Origin: Cryptomeria japonica
Taxonomy: Eukaryota > Streptophyta > Pinopsida > Cupressales > Cupressaceae
Reading direction: 5' to 3'
Assembly: GCF_030272615.1 (NCBI RefSeq)
Contig: NW_026729184.1
Span: forward strand, 1-64,000
Length of the DNA stretch: 64,000 nucleotides
The position numbers and the translations under genes are program-made. Position 1 is the stretch's first letter; every line of letters begins with the position of its first letter. This document shows positions 63,444-64,000 of this stretch, piece after piece. The notes beneath the pieces are model-generated. The model was not told the DNA's origin. It saw nothing but the letters and a program-made list of their open reading frames with translations, and searched no databases.

Positions 63444-64000
63444 TGGATCGCCATCATAAGAGATCTATATATACAGCATGAGTTAAGAGTTAAAGGTGTT
63501 TGCATGAGTGTAAGAAGACTATTACAGAGACACAGAGGTCATCCAGAAGGTTTTTAGAGAATAGTCAAAGAACAGAGTAAACAAAAGGGTTTACTGAGTT
63601 ACTATATGGGTTACCGAGGTATGCTATAAGCAAGGTAATCTATTCTGAGCACATAGAATCTGCTATAACATTTCAGATGTAAAGTTGCAAATATTTGTAA
63701 TGATTTTATTGTAATATTGTGAAGTTGAAAGAGAAACCTTTAACAGGGTAAAAGACTCTAATCAAGTCTATAAATTGTAAAGCCTCTAACCAGGTGCAGC
63801 ATTTAGATGAAGTGTTGTGAAAATTCTTTAGCAAGGTAGATCTAACAGATCTTGTTACTCCTAACAGGGTAAGCTATCAGAAATAGCTAAACATGTAGCT
63901 CTAATTGAGCACTCTTTATTATTGTAGTAGTGAAGTTGTGGGTTCCATCCCCACCACAGTTTTTCTCTCTAACCAAGAGTTTCTGCGTAACCAAAATATA
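63444..64000 (+). mobile_element. LTR of a retrotransposon running off the right edge
   Basis: Sequence foreign to the duplicated segment begins after 'aattg' at about 63443. It has a TATA-like ctatatatacagc at about 63465, repeated aacagggtaa and accaggt-like motifs and a U5-like end (gggttccatccccaccacag, 63938-63957). This reads as a + strand LTR. The interior is outside the window. As the left duplicate lacks it, it inserted after the duplication. Confidence 0.55.

Noticed and set aside
63938-63957. B-box-like gggttccatcccc near the right edge
   Set aside because: Lies in an LTR U5 context and has no tRNA structure upstream.
1-64000. CRISPR array, operon or bacterial-type system
   Set aside because: All gene and element evidence is plant nuclear; no regularly spaced short repeats are present.

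Overview
This is a gene-poor, AT-rich stretch of plant nuclear DNA. It most likely comes from a gymnosperm, probably a conifer: the receptor kinases read like conifer members of LRR-RLK subfamily XII, and about 85% of the window is old transposon and repeat sequence. The assignment is an inference from sequence style, not from a marker gene. I see only two host genes, no tRNA or rRNA gene and no CRISPR.

Layout. At 2-3423 is an LRR receptor-like kinase gene cut by the left edge of the window. At 57526-61034 is a near-identical full-length copy (1140 aa, one 86-bp intron). The copies and their downstream DNA match over about 5.8 kb at a constant exon-1 offset of 57,611 bp, so the window spans slightly more than one period of a probable large tandem duplication. 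Between the copies lie: two decayed LINE ORF2 fragments (4.2-7.8 kb); a 5'-truncated LINE with a 15-bp target-site duplication (9.36-13.08 kb) that contains a 990-bp terminal-inverted-repeat DNA element; a LINE ORF1 fragment (15.5-16.6 kb); a large dispersed repeat, here called repeat A, with copies at 16.6-25.3 and 40.7-47.9 kb and partial copies at 15.2 and 51.2 kb; a Ty1/copia element with unusually short LTRs inside the first A copy (17.4-21.6 kb); a nest of copia and other LTR fossils (27.0-40.7 kb); an LTR nest in the second A copy (42.8-45.1 kb); an orphan LINE RNase H (50.7-51.1 kb); a probable Gypsy-type LTR (54 kb); and a young-looking LTR that runs off the right edge (63.44-64.0 kb).

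Function. The two kinases are non-RD, EFR/FLS2/Xa21-type receptors, the class that senses microbial patterns at the plasma membrane. Both share an older internal duplication of a 165-residue LRR block. The left copy has ARE where the right copy has the APE motif of the kinase activation segment. Most differences between the copies change the protein.

The most notable structure not covered by ordinary annotation is a stem-loop at the U5 end of five copia-type LTRs. Its loop is nearly constant (GAGGGGGGGTGAA as written on the + strand), while the two arms change together from family to family. This suggests a conserved RNA structure just upstream of the primer-binding site.
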